Positions 21,273-32,830 of a stretch of DNA of 64,000 nucleotides are shown here, one piece after another. Under the pieces are notes generated by a model. The model ran no database searches. It saw nothing but the letters and a program-made list of their open reading frames with translations, and was not told the DNA's origin. The position numbers and the translations under genes are program-made. The DNA comes from Alphaproteobacteria bacterium (GTDB taxonomy: Bacteria; Pseudomonadota; Alphaproteobacteria; Caulobacterales; Hyphomonadaceae). Within the stretch, counting starts at the first letter, position 1, and each line of letters opens with the position of its first letter. The stretch is from the NCBI GenBank assembly GCA_018827375.1, contig JAHJYW010000007.1, forward strand, positions 1 through 64,000, in the 5' to 3' direction.

Positions 21273-22364
21273 ATGAGCAATCTCATCGAGTCTTTCGGCG
21301 ATTTTACGGGCTTCTGGATGGTGCTTGGCCAGATTGCCTTGTTCACGCTTGTCCTGTTGATCTCTATCGCCTTCCTGCTCCTGCTTGATCGCAAGATCTG
21401 GGCAGGTGTCATGATGCGTAAGGGCCCCAACGTCGTGGGGCCGTTCGGCCTTTTTCAGTCTTTCGCGGATTTCGGCAAATTCCTGCTGAAGGAGATCGTG
21501 ATTCCGGCTGGCGCCAACAAGACTGTTTTCATCCTTGCGCCAATTCTGACTTGTACGCTGGCCTTCGTGGCTTGGGCAGCCATTCCCGTGGCGCCTGGCA
21601 CAGTATCGGGCACGAGTTGGGTTGTCTCGAACCTGAACGTGGGCGTGCTTTACCTGTTCGCGATTAGCTCACTTGGTGTCTATGGCATCATCATGGGCGG
21701 CTGGGCCTCGAACTCGAAATATCCCTTCCTTGGCGCGTTGCGCTCGGCTGCGCAGATGGTGTCCTATGAGGTCTCTATCGGCTTTATCATCGTGACGGTC
21801 ATACTGCTCACCGGCTCAATGAATCTTAGCGCAATTGTCGAGAATCAGTCGGGCGGTTTCTGGAACTGGCATCTTTTCAGCTTCCAGTACTTCCCGATGA
21901 TTTTCGTGATGTTCCCGATGTTCGTCATGTTCTTTATCTCGGCACTGGCTGAGACCAACCGTCCGCCGTTCGATCTGCCGGAAGCTGAATCTGAACTCGT
22001 TGCCGGCTACCAGGTGGAATATGGCTCGACCCCATACCTGCTTTTCATGCTTGGCGAATATCTGAATATCGTTCTGATGTGCGCCATGATGACAGTCCTC
22101 TTCCTGGGTGGCTGGCATGGACCATTTGCCCTTGGCGACGTGGTCAAGGACTGGCCACCGCTATTGCTTAGCCTGTCCGGCCTGTTCTGGTTCATGCTGA
22201 AGATCCTGTTCTTCTTCTTTATGTTTGCCATGGTGAAGGCCATCGTGCCCCGCTATCGCTATGACCAGCTGATGCGTCTCGGCTGGAAAATCTTCCTTCC
22301 CACGTCGCTCGCAGCCGTCCTGATCGTCGCGGGCTATGTTGTTTACACCGGAGTGCAGTCATGA
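21273..22364 (+). CDS. nuoH: NADH-quinone oxidoreductase subunit H
   Basis: [53 protein letters not shown]. Confidence 0.98.
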   Translation: MSNLIESFGDFTGFWMVLGQIALFTLVLLISIAFLLLLDRKIWAGVMMRKGPNVVGPFGLFQSFADFGKFLLKEIVIPAGANKTVFILAPILTCTLAFVAWAAIPVAPGTVSGTSWVVSNLNVGVLYLFAISSLGVYGIIMGGWASNSKYPFLGALRSAAQMVSYEVSIGFIIVTVILLTGSMNLSAIVENQSGGFWNWHLFSFQYFPMIFVMFPMFVMFFISALAETNRPPFDLPEAESELVAGYQVEYGSTPYLLFMLGEYLNIVLMCAMMTVLFLGGWHGPFALGDVVKDWPPLLLSLSGLFWFMLKILFFFFMFAMVKAIVPRYRYDQLMRLGWKIFLPTSLAAVLIVAGYVVYTGVQS

Positions 22365-22846
22365 GCCTCGCACAGACCATCCGCGGCGCCCTGCTAACCG
22401 ACTTCATCGGCGCTTTCTGGACCGCGCTTCGGGAGATGTTCCGCCGGAAGGCGACTGTGAACTATCCGTTCGAGAAGAACCCGCTCAGCCCGCGCTTTCG
22501 CGGCGAGCATGCGCTGCGCCGCTACCCGAGCGGCGAAGAGCGCTGCATCGCGTGCAAGCTATGCGAAGCGGTCTGCCCGGCGCAGGCGATCACGATCGAG
22601 GCCGAGCCGCGTGCGGACGGCGCCCGTCGGACAACGCGCTATGACATCGACATGGTGAAATGCATTTATTGCGGCTTCTGTCAGGAAGCCTGCCCGGTGG
22701 ATGCCATCGTCGAAGGGCCGAACTTTGAGTTTGCGACGGAAACGCGCGAAGAGCTGTTCTACGACAAGGATCGCCTGCTAGCCAATGGCGACCGCTGGGA
22801 ACGATTGATCGCGAAGAACCTGGAGCTGGACGCGCCTTATCGATAG
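22361..22846 (+). CDS. nuoI: NADH-quinone oxidoreductase subunit I
   Basis: Two 4Fe-4S motifs [16 protein letters not shown] and [16 protein letters not shown]. Confidence 0.98.
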   Translation: MSLAQTIRGALLTDFIGAFWTALREMFRRKATVNYPFEKNPLSPRFRGEHALRRYPSGEERCIACKLCEAVCPAQAITIEAEPRADGARRTTRYDIDMVKCIYCGFCQEACPVDAIVEGPNFEFATETREELFYDKDRLLANGDRWERLIAKNLELDAPYR

Positions 22847-22915
22847 GGCGCACCCGCAGAATAACTGAACCGGAGCGGCAGGGCAGAGGCCTCGCTGTTT
22901 CACCAAATAGGGGCT

Positions 22916-23518
22916 TTGAGGGCTTTGGCAGTTTACGCTTTCTGGATTTTGGCCACAATCGTGGTCTTGTCCGCCGTAATGGTGATCGCGGCGCGCAACC
23001 CTGTGCACTCGGTCCTTTTCCTGATCCTTGCCTTCTTCACGTCGGCAGGCCTGCTGGTGCTCATCGGTGCCGAGTTCCTGGCGATGCTGCTCGTCGTCGT
23101 TTACGTCGGCGCTGTCGCCGTTCTTTTCCTTTTTGTCGTCATGATGCTCGACGTCGATTTCGTCGAACTCAAACAAGGCTTCCTGAGTTATCTGCCGTTT
23201 GGCCTATTGGTCGGCGCCGTGTTCCTGGCCGAGATTGTACTTGCGTCATTCGCTGGCCTCGAAAACCACGTTAGCACGTTCGATGCGTCGCCGGGCGCGG
23301 AAACCAATGCCGAGGCCATCGGTCAGGTCATGTACACGCAATACATGCTGCTGTTCCAGCTCGCCGGGATCGTCCTCCTGATCTCCATGATAGGCGCCAT
23401 TGTGCTGACACTGCGTCATCGTCCGGGGACGAAACGGCAGAGCATTGCCCACCAGACAGCACGACGTCGTTCCGACGCCTTCGACTTGAAAGACCCGAGC
23501 TCCGGGCAGGGGATCTGA
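22916..23518 (+). CDS. nuoJ: NADH-quinone oxidoreductase subunit J
   Basis: [53 protein letters not shown]; probable TTG start. Confidence 0.95.
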   Translation: MRALAVYAFWILATIVVLSAVMVIAARNPVHSVLFLILAFFTSAGLLVLIGAEFLAMLLVVVYVGAVAVLFLFVVMMLDVDFVELKQGFLSYLPFGLLVGAVFLAEIVLASFAGLENHVSTFDASPGAETNAEAIGQVMYTQYMLLFQLAGIVLLISMIGAIVLTLRHRPGTKRQSIAHQTARRRSDAFDLKDPSSGQGI

Positions 23519-23522
23519 TATC

Positions 23523-23831
23523 ATGGACCTTGGACTTTCCCACTTTGTCGCCGTTTCGGCGGTCCTGTTCACGATTGGTGTCGTTGGCATCTTCGTGAAC
23601 CGCAAGAACATCATCGTCATCCTCATGGCGATCGAACTGATCCTTCTGTCAGTGAACATCAACTTGATCGCCTTCTCGGTGTTCAATGGTGACATCACCG
23701 GGCAGATTTTCGCCATGCTCGTCCTCACCGTCGCCGCTGCTGAAGCGGCCGTCGGCCTTGCCATTCTCGTTGTGTATTTCCGCAATCGCGGCGATATCGC
23801 GGTCGAGAATGTTGACCTGATGAAAGGGTAA
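23523..23831 (+). CDS. nuoK: NADH-quinone oxidoreductase subunit K
   Basis: [37 protein letters not shown]...[23 protein letters not shown]. Confidence 0.97.
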   Translation: MDLGLSHFVAVSAVLFTIGVVGIFVNRKNIIVILMAIELILLSVNINLIAFSVFNGDITGQIFAMLVLTVAAAEAAVGLAILVVYFRNRGDIAVENVDLMKG

Positions 23832-23837
23832 CGGACA

Positions 23838-25982
23838 ATGTTGCCGGACTTCCTCATCCTCTTCATCGTTCTGGCGCCCGGCATCGTGGCGCTGTCGGGT
23901 CTTGTTCACAAACAGATCGGTGACGGTCCTGTCATGATCCTGACAACGGGCACGGTTTTGCTCGCCGGTGCGCTTTCGCTGTTCCAGCTGTTTGCCTATG
24001 CTACCGGCATTCACGGCGCTGAAGGCCATGGCGAGGAACTGGGCCATGCGGTGGAGGCTGTTGCCACCAACGGCGCCCACGTCATCACCCTGATGCCATG
24101 GATTGATGTCGGCGCATTCCAGGCCAACTGGGCGATCCGTATCGACACGCTCTCCATCGTTATGATGGCTGTCATCACAGGCGTCTCTGGTCTCGTGCAC
24201 CTCTATTCCTGGGGCTATATGAGCGAAGATCCACACAGGTCGCGCTTCTTTGCCTACCTGTCGCTATTCACCTTCGCGATGCTGACGCTGGTTGTTGCAG
24301 ACAATTTTATCCAGCTCTTCTTCGGCTGGGAGGGGGTGGGCCTCGCCTCATACTTGCTGATCGGTTTCTGGTACACGAAGAAGGCGCCGAACGACGCCTC
24401 CATCAAGGCCTTCGTGACCAACCGCGTTGGGGACTTCGGTCTCGCGCTCGGCATCATGGCCGTGTTCTTCGTCTTTGGCTCGGTCGAATTCGAGCCTGTG
24501 TTGAGCGCGATCCGTGAGAACGCCATTGTGACGCCACTGGCATTTGCCAGTGCAGCACCGGCGCAGGAGTCGATCATCACGTTCCTCGGCCAGCGCGTCT
24601 ACGCGCTCGAATTGATCGGCGTGCTCCTCTTCATCGGCGCCATGGGCAAGTCGGCACAGTTCTTCCTGCACGTCTGGCTTCCTGACGCGATGGAAGGCCC
24701 AACGCCTGTGTCGGCCCTTATCCACGCGGCGACCATGGTGACGGCGGGCGTCTACCTCGTCTGCCTCATGTCGCCCCTCTATGAACACACGATATATGCC
24801 GCGGGCATGATCACGATCATCGGCGCAGTAACCTGTCTCTACGCGGCTACGGTCGGCATGGCGCAAAACGACATCAAACGCGTCATTGCCTATTCCACCT
24901 GTTCGCAGCTTGGCTACATGTTCTTCGCCGCAGGTGTTGGCGCCTATGAAGCGGCGATGTTCCACCTCTTCACACACGCGTTCTTCAAGGCGCTTCTTTT
25001 CCTTGGCGCTGGCTCGGTCATCCACGGCATGCACCACGAGCAGGACATGCGCCGTATGGGCGGCCTCGCGAAATACATGCCGCTGACTTATGCGGCGATG
25101 ATGATCGGCACGATCGCCATTATTGGCCTTGGCATTCCGCATACACTGATCGGTTTCTCCGGTTTCTTCTCGAAGGATGCGATCCTGGAAAGCGCCTTCG
25201 CGGCAGGCGAACATCATGTCATGTTCGGTCAGGTGGCCTTCTGGTTTGGTATCGTCGCAGCGATGCTGACCAGCTTCTATTCGTGGCGCCTCATCTACAT
25301 GACTTTCCACGGCCCAATGGCATCAGCGGAACATCATGACGATCACGCGGATCATTCGCATGCTGTTGCTGACGACCACGGCCATGACCACGCTCACGAC
25401 GCCCATGCCCATGAGCCGCATGAGAGTCCGGCGATCATGCTTGTGCCGCTTGGGCTACTCAGCCTTGGCGCCATGTTTGCAGGTTTCTACTTCCATGACT
25501 GGTTCGTCGGTGATGCCGAGAGCGCGTTCTGGGGTAGCTCAATCTATTCAGCGGCTGACAATCATGTTCTGCACGACCGTCACGATGTGCCCGAATGGGT
25601 CATCCTGGCTCCGCTGGTCGTTACCGTGATCGGCTTCCTGATCGCCACGTTCACGTATTTCTTCAATCGCGGTTTCGGCAAGCGTATCGCCGACAGCGGC
25701 GGACCCTTGCATGCCCTGTTCTCGAACAAATGGTACTTCGATGAGATCTACAATGCGACGCTCATCAAAGGTTCGGCCATGCTCGGCAACCTGTTCTGGA
25801 AGGCTGACAAGAAAATCATCGACCGTCTGGGACCAGACGGTGTGACATACCTTACCCGCTGGAGTGCGCGCCGCCTGTCGGCCATGCACACCGGCTACCT
25901 GTATCATTACGCCTTCGTGATCATCGGTGCTGCGCTCGTCTTTGGCGCGGTCATGTGGTTGCGGGCTGGAGGAGCTAACTAA
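23838..25982 (+). CDS. nuoL: NADH-quinone oxidoreductase subunit L
   Basis: GWEGVGLASYLLIGFWYTKKAPNDASIKAFVTNRVGDFG, AMGKSAQFFLHVWLPDAMEGPTPVSALIHAATMVTAGVYL. Confidence 0.98.
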   Translation: MLPDFLILFIVLAPGIVALSGLVHKQIGDGPVMILTTGTVLLAGALSLFQLFAYATGIHGAEGHGEELGHAVEAVATNGAHVITLMPWIDVGAFQANWAIRIDTLSIVMMAVITGVSGLVHLYSWGYMSEDPHRSRFFAYLSLFTFAMLTLVVADNFIQLFFGWEGVGLASYLLIGFWYTKKAPNDASIKAFVTNRVGDFGLALGIMAVFFVFGSVEFEPVLSAIRENAIVTPLAFASAAPAQESIITFLGQRVYALELIGVLLFIGAMGKSAQFFLHVWLPDAMEGPTPVSALIHAATMVTAGVYLVCLMSPLYEHTIYAAGMITIIGAVTCLYAATVGMAQNDIKRVIAYSTCSQLGYMFFAAGVGAYEAAMFHLFTHAFFKALLFLGAGSVIHGMHHEQDMRRMGGLAKYMPLTYAAMMIGTIAIIGLGIPHTLIGFSGFFSKDAILESAFAAGEHHVMFGQVAFWFGIVAAMLTSFYSWRLIYMTFHGPMASAEHHDDHADHSHAVADDHGHDHAHDAHAHEPHESPAIMLVPLGLLSLGAMFAGFYFHDWFVGDAESAFWGSSIYSAADNHVLHDRHDVPEWVILAPLVVTVIGFLIATFTYFFNRGFGKRIADSGGPLHALFSNKWYFDEIYNATLIKGSAMLGNLFWKADKKIIDRLGPDGVTYLTRWSARRLSAMHTGYLYHYAFVIIGAALVFGAVMWLRAGGAN

Positions 25983-27481
25983 TGGGCGGGTTCCCCATCC
26001 TTTCAGCAGTTGTATTCCTGCCACTGCTTGGTGCGCTGATCATAATGGGCGTGCGCACGGCTACGGCCGGCAGCTTCAGCAAGGAAGAAGCCGGCAAGGA
26101 AAACCGCGCAGCGTTGCTTGCGGGTATGATTATTTCCGGTGCGACTTTCCTCGCCTCGGTGGCCGCATTCCTGACATTCGATGCAAATGCTGCCGGCTAT
26201 CAGCTGGTCGAGCAATATGCCTGGTATGGCGCGGTGACCTACAAAGTCGGTGTCGATGGCCTGTCGATGCCACTGATCCTTCTGACAACCTTCCTGACGC
26301 CGATCTGTCTTCTGGCGAGCTGGAACTCAATCAATACACGGGTCACGGAATACGTCGTCGCATTCCTCGTGCTCGAGACATTCATGCTCGGCGTTTTCGC
26401 CGCGCTCGACATCGTCCTGTTCTACATCTTCTTCGAGGCTGGCCTGATCCCGATGTTCCTCATCATCGGTATCTGGGGTGGCAAGGAGAAGATCTACGCG
26501 GCGTTCAAGTTCTTCCTCTATACGCTGCTTGGCTCCCTGCTGATGCTGGTCGCGGTTGTCTACATGTTCCAGGCGGCGGGTTCATCCGACATTGAAGTGC
26601 TCGAGAAATATGCCTTCTCGCCACACGTCCAGACATGGCTATGGCTAGCCTTTGCGGCGTCGTTTGCGGTGAAACTGCCAATGTGGCCGGTACATACATG
26701 GCTGCCCGACGCCCACGTTCAGGCGCCAACGGCTGGTTCGGTCATCCTGGCAGGCGTGCTGCTGAAAATGGGCGGCTACGGCTTCCTGCGTTTCTCGCTG
26801 CCCATGTTCCCGGATGCGAGCCACCTGTTCCAGCCTGCCATGTTTGTTCTGGCCGTGATTGCGATTGTCTACACGTCACTCGTCGCCTGGCGCCAGACGG
26901 ATATGAAAAAGCTGATAGCCTATTCATCCGTGGCGCACATGGGCTTCGTCACGCTTGGCATCTTCTCGTTCACCGAAGTGGGTGTTCAGGGCGCGATCTT
27001 CCAGATGCTCAGCCACGGCCTGATCGCCAGCGCATTGTTCCTCATCGTTGGTGTCGTCTACGACCGTATGCACACCCGTGAGATTGCGGCCTATGGCGGC
27101 CTCGTCAATCGCATGCCGGTTTACGCCACACTGTTCATGCTCTTCACGATGGCAAACGTGGGCCTGCCAGGCACCAGCGGGTTCATCGGTGAGATCCTGA
27201 CTATGGTTGGTGGCTTCCAGGCCTCGACCTGGGCCGCTGCAGGCGCGGCGCTCGGTGTGATCTTCTCGGCTGTCTACATGCTGACGCTCTACCGTCGCAC
27301 CGTGTTCGGCGAGATCACCAATCCGAAACTCGAAGGCATTCGCGACATGAACATGATTGAGTTGGTCTGCATCGTGCCGCTGGCCTTGCTGACCTTGCTG
27401 TTTGGCGTCGCGCCGAACCTGATTTTCCACATTACTGAAGGGGCGGCGAACCGCATTCTGTCCCTGATGGTCGGAGGCTGA
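25982..27481 (+). CDS. nuoM: NADH-quinone oxidoreductase subunit M
   Basis: FFEAGLIPMFLIIGIWGGKEKIYAAFKFFLYTLLGSLLML, LPMWPVHTWLPDAHVQAPTAGSVILAGVLLKMGGYGF. Confidence 0.98.
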   Translation: MGGFPILSAVVFLPLLGALIIMGVRTATAGSFSKEEAGKENRAALLAGMIISGATFLASVAAFLTFDANAAGYQLVEQYAWYGAVTYKVGVDGLSMPLILLTTFLTPICLLASWNSINTRVTEYVVAFLVLETFMLGVFAALDIVLFYIFFEAGLIPMFLIIGIWGGKEKIYAAFKFFLYTLLGSLLMLVAVVYMFQAAGSSDIEVLEKYAFSPHVQTWLWLAFAASFAVKLPMWPVHTWLPDAHVQAPTAGSVILAGVLLKMGGYGFLRFSLPMFPDASHLFQPAMFVLAVIAIVYTSLVAWRQTDMKKLIAYSSVAHMGFVTLGIFSFTEVGVQGAIFQMLSHGLIASALFLIVGVVYDRMHTREIAAYGGLVNRMPVYATLFMLFTMANVGLPGTSGFIGEILTMVGGFQASTWAAAGAALGVIFSAVYMLTLYRRTVFGEITNPKLEGIRDMNMIELVCIVPLALLTLLFGVAPNLIFHITEGAANRILSLMVGG

Positions 27482-27487
27482 CGGCCC

Positions 27488-28915
27488 ATGCTCGACTATA
27501 CCGCTATGATCTTGGCAATCGGACCGGAGCTTTGGCTTGCGGCGGCGGGCCTCGTGGGCGTGCTGCTGGGCGCCGTGCTCAAGGACCGCTTCAACAGCCT
27601 GTCATTCAAATACGGGGCGCTTGCACTCTTCGGCGCTGCAGCCCTAACGCTTATATTCTATCAAGGCGGCGAAGCCTTTGGCGGCCTTGTGCGAACGAAC
27701 ACGTTCGTGAATTTTGCAAAATTCGTCAGCTTCACCGTTGGCGGCTTTGCGCTGATCATGTCCGAGGGCTTCCTCAAGCGTCATGAAACAATCCGCTATG
27801 AATATGTCCTGCTGACGATCTTTGCGTCTCTTGGTATGGGGATCATCCTGTCAGCGTCTGACCTGATGACCCTCTATATGGGCGTCGAGACGCTCAGCCT
27901 GTCTTCTTACGTTCTGGCAGCGTTTCACCGCGATTCCGCGCGCTCGTCCGAAGCCGGCCTGAAGTATTTCGTACTAGGGGCCTTGGCATCCGGTATGCTG
28001 CTTTATGGCGCGTCGCTTGTGTACGGCTTTGCCGGCACCACAAGCTATGCAGGCATCTTTACGGCTGAGACATCCATCGGCCTGCTGTTCGGCATGGTCA
28101 TGATGATCGTGGGCCTTGCCTTCAAAGTATCCGCCGCACCGATGCACGTCTGGACGCCCGATGTTTACGAAGGCGCACCAACTCCTGTGGGCGCCTTCTT
28201 TGCAACGGCCCCGAAAATGGCGTCCATGGTCGTTTTTGCAAATGTGATGTTCACGGCCTTTGGCGGTATTCTGGACCAATGGCAGATGATCATCTCGATC
28301 ATCGCGGGCATGTCGATGCTGATCGGTTCATTTGGCGCGCTCACGCAGACCAACATCAAGCGCCTGCTTGGCTATTCATCAATTGCGAACATGGGCTATG
28401 CGCTGGTCGCTGTTGCTGCGGGCCGTGAGACCGGAGCAGGTGCTCTGTTGATATTCATGACCCTGTACGTGATTTCATCGCTTGGTCTTTTTGCGGGCGT
28501 TCTCGCCATGCGTCGCCGCGGCGGTATGGTGGAAAGCATTGATGAACTCGGCGGCCTGATGAGCACGCGACCCTGGTTGGCGATCGCCCTGTCGATCCTG
28601 ATTTTCTCGATCGCGGGCTTGCCGCCTTTCGGTGGCTTCTTCGGGAAGTGGGAAGTCTTCAATGCAGGCGTTCAGGCCGGTCTCATGCCGCTGGCGATCA
28701 TTCTGGTCATCGCGTCGGTCGTGTCGCTTGGTTATTATCTGCGCATGGTGAAGATCATGTGGTTTGATGAGCCGAAAGAGCGCTTCGAACCGATTGATGG
28801 CTCTGTCACGCTGACCGTTCTAGCATCGGCCTTTGTGGCGGGTATCGTGTTCCTGATCTTCATTAACACGCTTGCTGACTGGGCGAACACGGCCGCTCTG
28901 GGACTGCCCTCTTGA
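27488..28915 (+). CDS. nuoN: NADH-quinone oxidoreductase subunit N
   Basis: [81 protein letters not shown]. Confidence 0.97.
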   Translation: MLDYTAMILAIGPELWLAAAGLVGVLLGAVLKDRFNSLSFKYGALALFGAAALTLIFYQGGEAFGGLVRTNTFVNFAKFVSFTVGGFALIMSEGFLKRHETIRYEYVLLTIFASLGMGIILSASDLMTLYMGVETLSLSSYVLAAFHRDSARSSEAGLKYFVLGALASGMLLYGASLVYGFAGTTSYAGIFTAETSIGLLFGMVMMIVGLAFKVSAAPMHVWTPDVYEGAPTPVGAFFATAPKMASMVVFANVMFTAFGGILDQWQMIISIIAGMSMLIGSFGALTQTNIKRLLGYSSIANMGYALVAVAAGRETGAGALLIFMTLYVISSLGLFAGVLAMRRRGGMVESIDELGGLMSTRPWLAIALSILIFSIAGLPPFGGFFGKWEVFNAGVQAGLMPLAIILVIASVVSLGYYLRMVKIMWFDEPKERFEPIDGSVTLTVLASAFVAGIVFLIFINTLADWANTAALGLPS

Positions 28916-29649
28916 AGTTTGACTGGCCCGTCCATCACCTCGGTACGATAGACAGCACCAATAGCGAGGCAAAGCGGCGCGCCGCAGCAGGGGGCTTCGC
29001 TGATTGCTGGCTTGTCGCCGAAACCCAGTCGGCCGGTCGCGGAAGGCTCCAGCGCAGCTGGTTGTCGCCTCAGGGAAACCTCTTCACCACAGCGCTTTAT
29101 CGCGAACCTGGCGGAATGGTCGTGGCTGCCCGCACGCCATTCGCGGCCGCGCTGGCGGTCAGCGATATGGCCCTTCAGTTCGCACCCGATGCGGATATCC
29201 AGGTTAAATGGCCAAATGACGTGCGCATCCATCGCGCGAAACTCTCCGGCATACTGATTGAAACCGGCGGTTCGGGCGCAGACACATGGGTCGCGGCAGG
29301 CATCGGCATCAACGTCACGCATGCGCCAGAAGGCGCTGGGCAGTCTGCAACTTCAATTGCGAGTTTGCGCGGCGATACGGCCGTCAAGGCAGACATGGTG
29401 CTCGAGGCCCTGCAGGAAGCGTTCACGGCGCGCATAACCGAGGCCCGCGCGGGGTTCTCGATGCTCCGTAAAAGCTGGCTCGAGCGCGCCGAGGGGCTTG
29501 GGAGCACTGTCCGCGTCACCGCTTCGGGAGAGCCTGTTGAAGGCATATTCGAGGACATGGACGAAACTGGTGCTCTTATACTCAGATTGCCCGATGGCAC
29601 TCTGCAGACCATAAGGGCTGGAGATGTTGACCTGATAGGGAGAGTATAA
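28912..29649 (+). CDS. birA: Biotin--[acetyl-CoA-carboxylase] ligase
   Basis: [69 protein letters not shown] start overlapping nuoN stop. Confidence 0.93.
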   Translation: MKFDWPVHHLGTIDSTNSEAKRRAAAGGFADCWLVAETQSAGRGRLQRSWLSPQGNLFTTALYREPGGMVVAARTPFAAALAVSDMALQFAPDADIQVKWPNDVRIHRAKLSGILIETGGSGADTWVAAGIGINVTHAPEGAGQSATSIASLRGDTAVKADMVLEALQEAFTARITEARAGFSMLRKSWLERAEGLGSTVRVTASGEPVEGIFEDMDETGALILRLPDGTLQTIRAGDVDLIGRV

Positions 29650-29654
29650 GCGCG

Positions 29655-30422
29655 ATGCTGCTTGCGATTGACGTGGGTAACACGAACACCGTTTTCGGTG
29701 TGCACGACGGCGACAAGTGGATCGTCCAATGGCGCAGTGCCACCGATGCCCGCAAGACGGCCGACGACCATGCGGCATGGCTCTGGCGTCTGGCTGACAT
29801 GCACGGCATGGATCTTGGTAAAATTAATGGCTGCGTGATTTCGACCGTTGTGCCGCAGGCGGTGTTCAACTTCCGCAACCTTGCGCGCCGCTACCTCAAT
29901 GTAGAGCCAATGTTCATTGGTGATCCGTCGCTCAAATCGGGCGTCGAGATCCGTATTCACCGGCCGGAACAGGTCGGTGCCGACCGCATCGTTAGCGCGC
30001 TTGGGGCGCATGTTACGTATCCGGGCAACCTGATTGTCATCGACAGCGGCACGGCCACGACCTTTGATATCGTTGCCGAAGATGGCGGCTTTGAGGGGGG
30101 TATCATTTCGCCCGGTATCAACCTCTCAGTCAGCGCGCTGCATGATGCTGCGGCGCAATTGCCGCGGATCGCCATCCAGCGCCCTGCACAGGTAATCGGC
30201 CAGGATACGATCAGTGCGATGCAGTCCGGTGTGTTCTGGGGCTATATCGACCTGATTGACGGGCTGGTACGACGCATCAAGGCCGAGTATGGAAAGCCCT
30301 TGCAGGTGGTTGCGACCGGCGGCGTTGCCTCGCTTTTTGAAGGCGCCAGCGAAACGATCGACCACTATGACCCGGATATTCTCATCACGGGCCTCCTCGA
30401 AATCTATAAACGTAATAAATAG
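29655..30422 (+). CDS. coaX: Type III pantothenate kinase
   Basis: [63 protein letters not shown]. Confidence 0.96.
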   Translation: MLLAIDVGNTNTVFGVHDGDKWIVQWRSATDARKTADDHAAWLWRLADMHGMDLGKINGCVISTVVPQAVFNFRNLARRYLNVEPMFIGDPSLKSGVEIRIHRPEQVGADRIVSALGAHVTYPGNLIVIDSGTATTFDIVAEDGGFEGGIISPGINLSVSALHDAAAQLPRIAIQRPAQVIGQDTISAMQSGVFWGYIDLIDGLVRRIKAEYGKPLQVVATGGVASLFEGASETIDHYDPDILITGLLEIYKRNK

Positions 30423-30428
30423 GACCTT

Positions 30429-32114
30429 ATGGCCGATTCAGCACAGACAACCGACGAACTAGTCTTCCTCCCGCTTGGGGGATGCGAGGAAATCGGCATG
30501 AACCTGAACGCCTACGGCTATGGACCGGCGCATGCCAGGCGCTGGATCCTGGTCGATGTCGGCGTCACGTTTGGCTCGCTGGATACGCCCGGTATCGATC
30601 TCATCTGCGCCGACCCTGATTTCCTGATCGGCGAGCAGATCGACGCTATCTTCCTTACCCATGCGCACGAAGACCATATCGGGGCCGTCGGCCTGCTTTA
30701 CCCGCGGCTGCAGACCAAAGCGCCCATCTATGCAACGCCCTTCACGACAGAGCTCGTGCGCTCCAAGATGCTCGAGCGTGGGGTTGATCCGCGTTGGCTG
30801 AAGCCGGTAGCGCTTGGCGGCACAGTCGTGGCCGGGCCGTTCTCGGTTACCTACATAACGCTGACCCACTCGATCCCCGAGCCCAATGCGCTGGCCATTG
30901 AAACGCCGGCAGGCATGATCCTGCACACGGGCGACTGGAAGATCGATCCCGATCCCCAGATTGGCGGCCCGACCGACATTGCAGGTCTCACGGCACTCGG
31001 CGACCGCGGCGTGCTCGCCATGGTTTGCGATTCCACGAACGTCTTCGAGGAAGGCGAGTCTGGCTCTGAAGAAACCGTGAAACAGGGCCTGATAGACCTG
31101 ATTGCCCAGCAGAAACAGGCCGTTGCCGTCACCACCTTCGCCTCGAACGTCGCGCGTGTGAAATCCATCATTGAAGCCGCCGAGCTTGCGGGCCGCAGCG
31201 TCTGCCTCGTTGGGCGTAGCATGCATCGCATCACGGACGCCGCAAAAGCCGTCGGTATCCTGCCGCGCAACATGGAGTTTGTGAACGAGGCTGACGCCAG
31301 CTCCATTCCGGCCGAGAACATCCTCTATCTTTGCACGGGCAGCCAGGGTGAGGCACGCGCCGCACTCGCCCGTATCGCCCGCAAGGACCACCGCAACGTT
31401 TCGCTCCATGAAGGTGATTGCGTGATCTTTTCCTGCCGTATCATTCCCGGCAACGAGCGCGAGATCTTCCAACTCCAGAACTCGCTCGCTGACCAGGGCG
31501 TGCGGATTATCACGCCGCGCATGGTGAAGGATCCGATCCACGTATCCGGTCACCCCTGCCGCGGCGAGCTGCAGCGCATGTACCAATGGGTGCGGCCCGA
31601 GATTGCCGTGCCTGTGCATGGCGAGCGACGCCACATTGTCGAACACGCCGCCTATGCCAAGTCGCTGCAGGTCCCGCAGGCCATTGCACCGCGCAATGGC
31701 AGCCTTGTGCGCCTCGCGCCTGGCAAGGCCGAGATCATCGACCTCGTGCCGGCAGGTCGCCTTTATCTTGATGGCAAGTTCCTCGTGCCGGAAGGCGCGC
31801 AGGGCATCAACGAGCGCCGCAAGCTGGCTGAGAATGGTTTTGTGCTGGCCAGCGTCGTCATTGACGAAGCCGGCGACGTGATCGACGGGCCGGTTGTGGT
31901 CGTGCGCGGCTTTTCTGAAGCGGACGGCCGCCTCGCGGATGAAAGCCTGGACGAACTCGACGAGGCCGCCGAGAACGCTGTCCAGAAGATGAAGCGCAAG
32001 ACCCGGCTTGAAGATGATATGGTTGAACGCGAGATCGGCCGCGCCTTGCGCAAGGCGTGTGACGCCACGTTCGGCCGCCGTCCGATGATTGATGTGACTG
32101 TTTTGAGGAGTTGA
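30429..32114 (+). CDS. rnj: Ribonuclease J (metallo-beta-lactamase fold)
   Basis: FLTHAHEDHIGAVGLL, TLTHSIPEPNALAIETPAGMILHTGDWKID, PVHGERRHIVEHAAYAKSLQV. Confidence 0.95.
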   Translation: MADSAQTTDELVFLPLGGCEEIGMNLNAYGYGPAHARRWILVDVGVTFGSLDTPGIDLICADPDFLIGEQIDAIFLTHAHEDHIGAVGLLYPRLQTKAPIYATPFTTELVRSKMLERGVDPRWLKPVALGGTVVAGPFSVTYITLTHSIPEPNALAIETPAGMILHTGDWKIDPDPQIGGPTDIAGLTALGDRGVLAMVCDSTNVFEEGESGSEETVKQGLIDLIAQQKQAVAVTTFASNVARVKSIIEAAELAGRSVCLVGRSMHRITDAAKAVGILPRNMEFVNEADASSIPAENILYLCTGSQGEARAALARIARKDHRNVSLHEGDCVIFSCRIIPGNEREIFQLQNSLADQGVRIITPRMVKDPIHVSGHPCRGELQRMYQWVRPEIAVPVHGERRHIVEHAAYAKSLQVPQAIAPRNGSLVRLAPGKAEIIDLVPAGRLYLDGKFLVPEGAQGINERRKLAENGFVLASVVIDEAGDVIDGPVVVVRGFSEADGRLADESLDELDEAAENAVQKMKRKTRLEDDMVEREIGRALRKACDATFGRRPMIDVTVLRS

Positions 32115-32119
32115 ACACG

Positions 32120-32548
32120 ATGAGCGAATTCAAGCTTGGCCCGCTGAACCATGTCGGCGTCGCCGTTCCGGACCTGGAGGAAGCCTGCGAGACCTACCGC
32201 ACGCTCTATGGCGCGACCGACATCACCACACCATTCGACATGCCGGAGCAGGGCGTCAAAGTTTGTTTCGTCAACCTGCCTAATGCCCAGATCGAATTGA
32301 TCGAGCCGCTGAATGCCGAATCGCCCATCGCAAACTTCATTACCAAGAACCCCAAAGGCGGCCAGCACCATGTCTGTTTCGAGGTTGATGATATCAATCA
32401 GGCCGTCGACGAGATGAACAAACGCGGCGCAACCGTACTCGGCAAACCGCGCATCGGTGCGCACGGCACGATGATCATCTTCGTACATCCGAAGAACTCC
32501 AACGGCGTCCTGATCGAATTGATGGAAACGCCCAAAGGCGCCCACTGA
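32120..32548 (+). CDS. mce: Methylmalonyl-CoA epimerase (VOC fold)
   Basis: LGPLNHVGVAVPDLEEACETYRTLYGA...GGQHHVCFEVDDINQAVDEMNKRG...HPKNSNGVLIELME. Confidence 0.93.
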   Translation: MSEFKLGPLNHVGVAVPDLEEACETYRTLYGATDITTPFDMPEQGVKVCFVNLPNAQIELIEPLNAESPIANFITKNPKGGQHHVCFEVDDINQAVDEMNKRGATVLGKPRIGAHGTMIIFVHPKNSNGVLIELMETPKGAH

Positions 32549-32781
32549 TGACCATTGCGAGTGGCGTTGTTGTCTTCGTGCTGGCCTGGTGGATCAGCTT
32601 TTTTGCGGTCCTGCCGATCGGTGTGCGCGGTCAGTTCGAGGACGGTGAGCACACGCCAGGAACGGAAGAGGGAGCTCCTGTCAGGCCGATGGTCTGGAAG
32701 AAAGCCCTCTGGGCCACCATTGGCGCAACTGTCCTGACGGCCATTGCCGCTGTCGTTGTGCCGCTCCTCCTTGCGGAGTAG
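32548..32781 (+). CDS. DUF1467 family small membrane protein
   Basis: 77 aa, VVFVLAWWISFFAVLPIGVRGQFEDGEHTPGTEEGAPVRP; position between mce and proS as in many alphaproteobacteria. Confidence 0.85.
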   Translation: MTIASGVVVFVLAWWISFFAVLPIGVRGQFEDGEHTPGTEEGAPVRPMVWKKALWATIGATVLTAIAAVVVPLLLAE

Positions 32782-32830
32782 GGGCGGCTGCGGCTAGTTG
32801 AGCGCCTAATTCAGCGATAACGGGGAATCC

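Noticed and set aside
24348-25310. 320 aa minus-strand ORF opposite nuoL
   Set aside because: Arg/Glu/His-rich shadow of a membrane protein gene, typical artefact
30459-31646. 395 aa minus-strand ORF opposite rnj
   Set aside because: Antisense shadow ORF of a GC-rich gene; rnj on the plus strand has clear motifs
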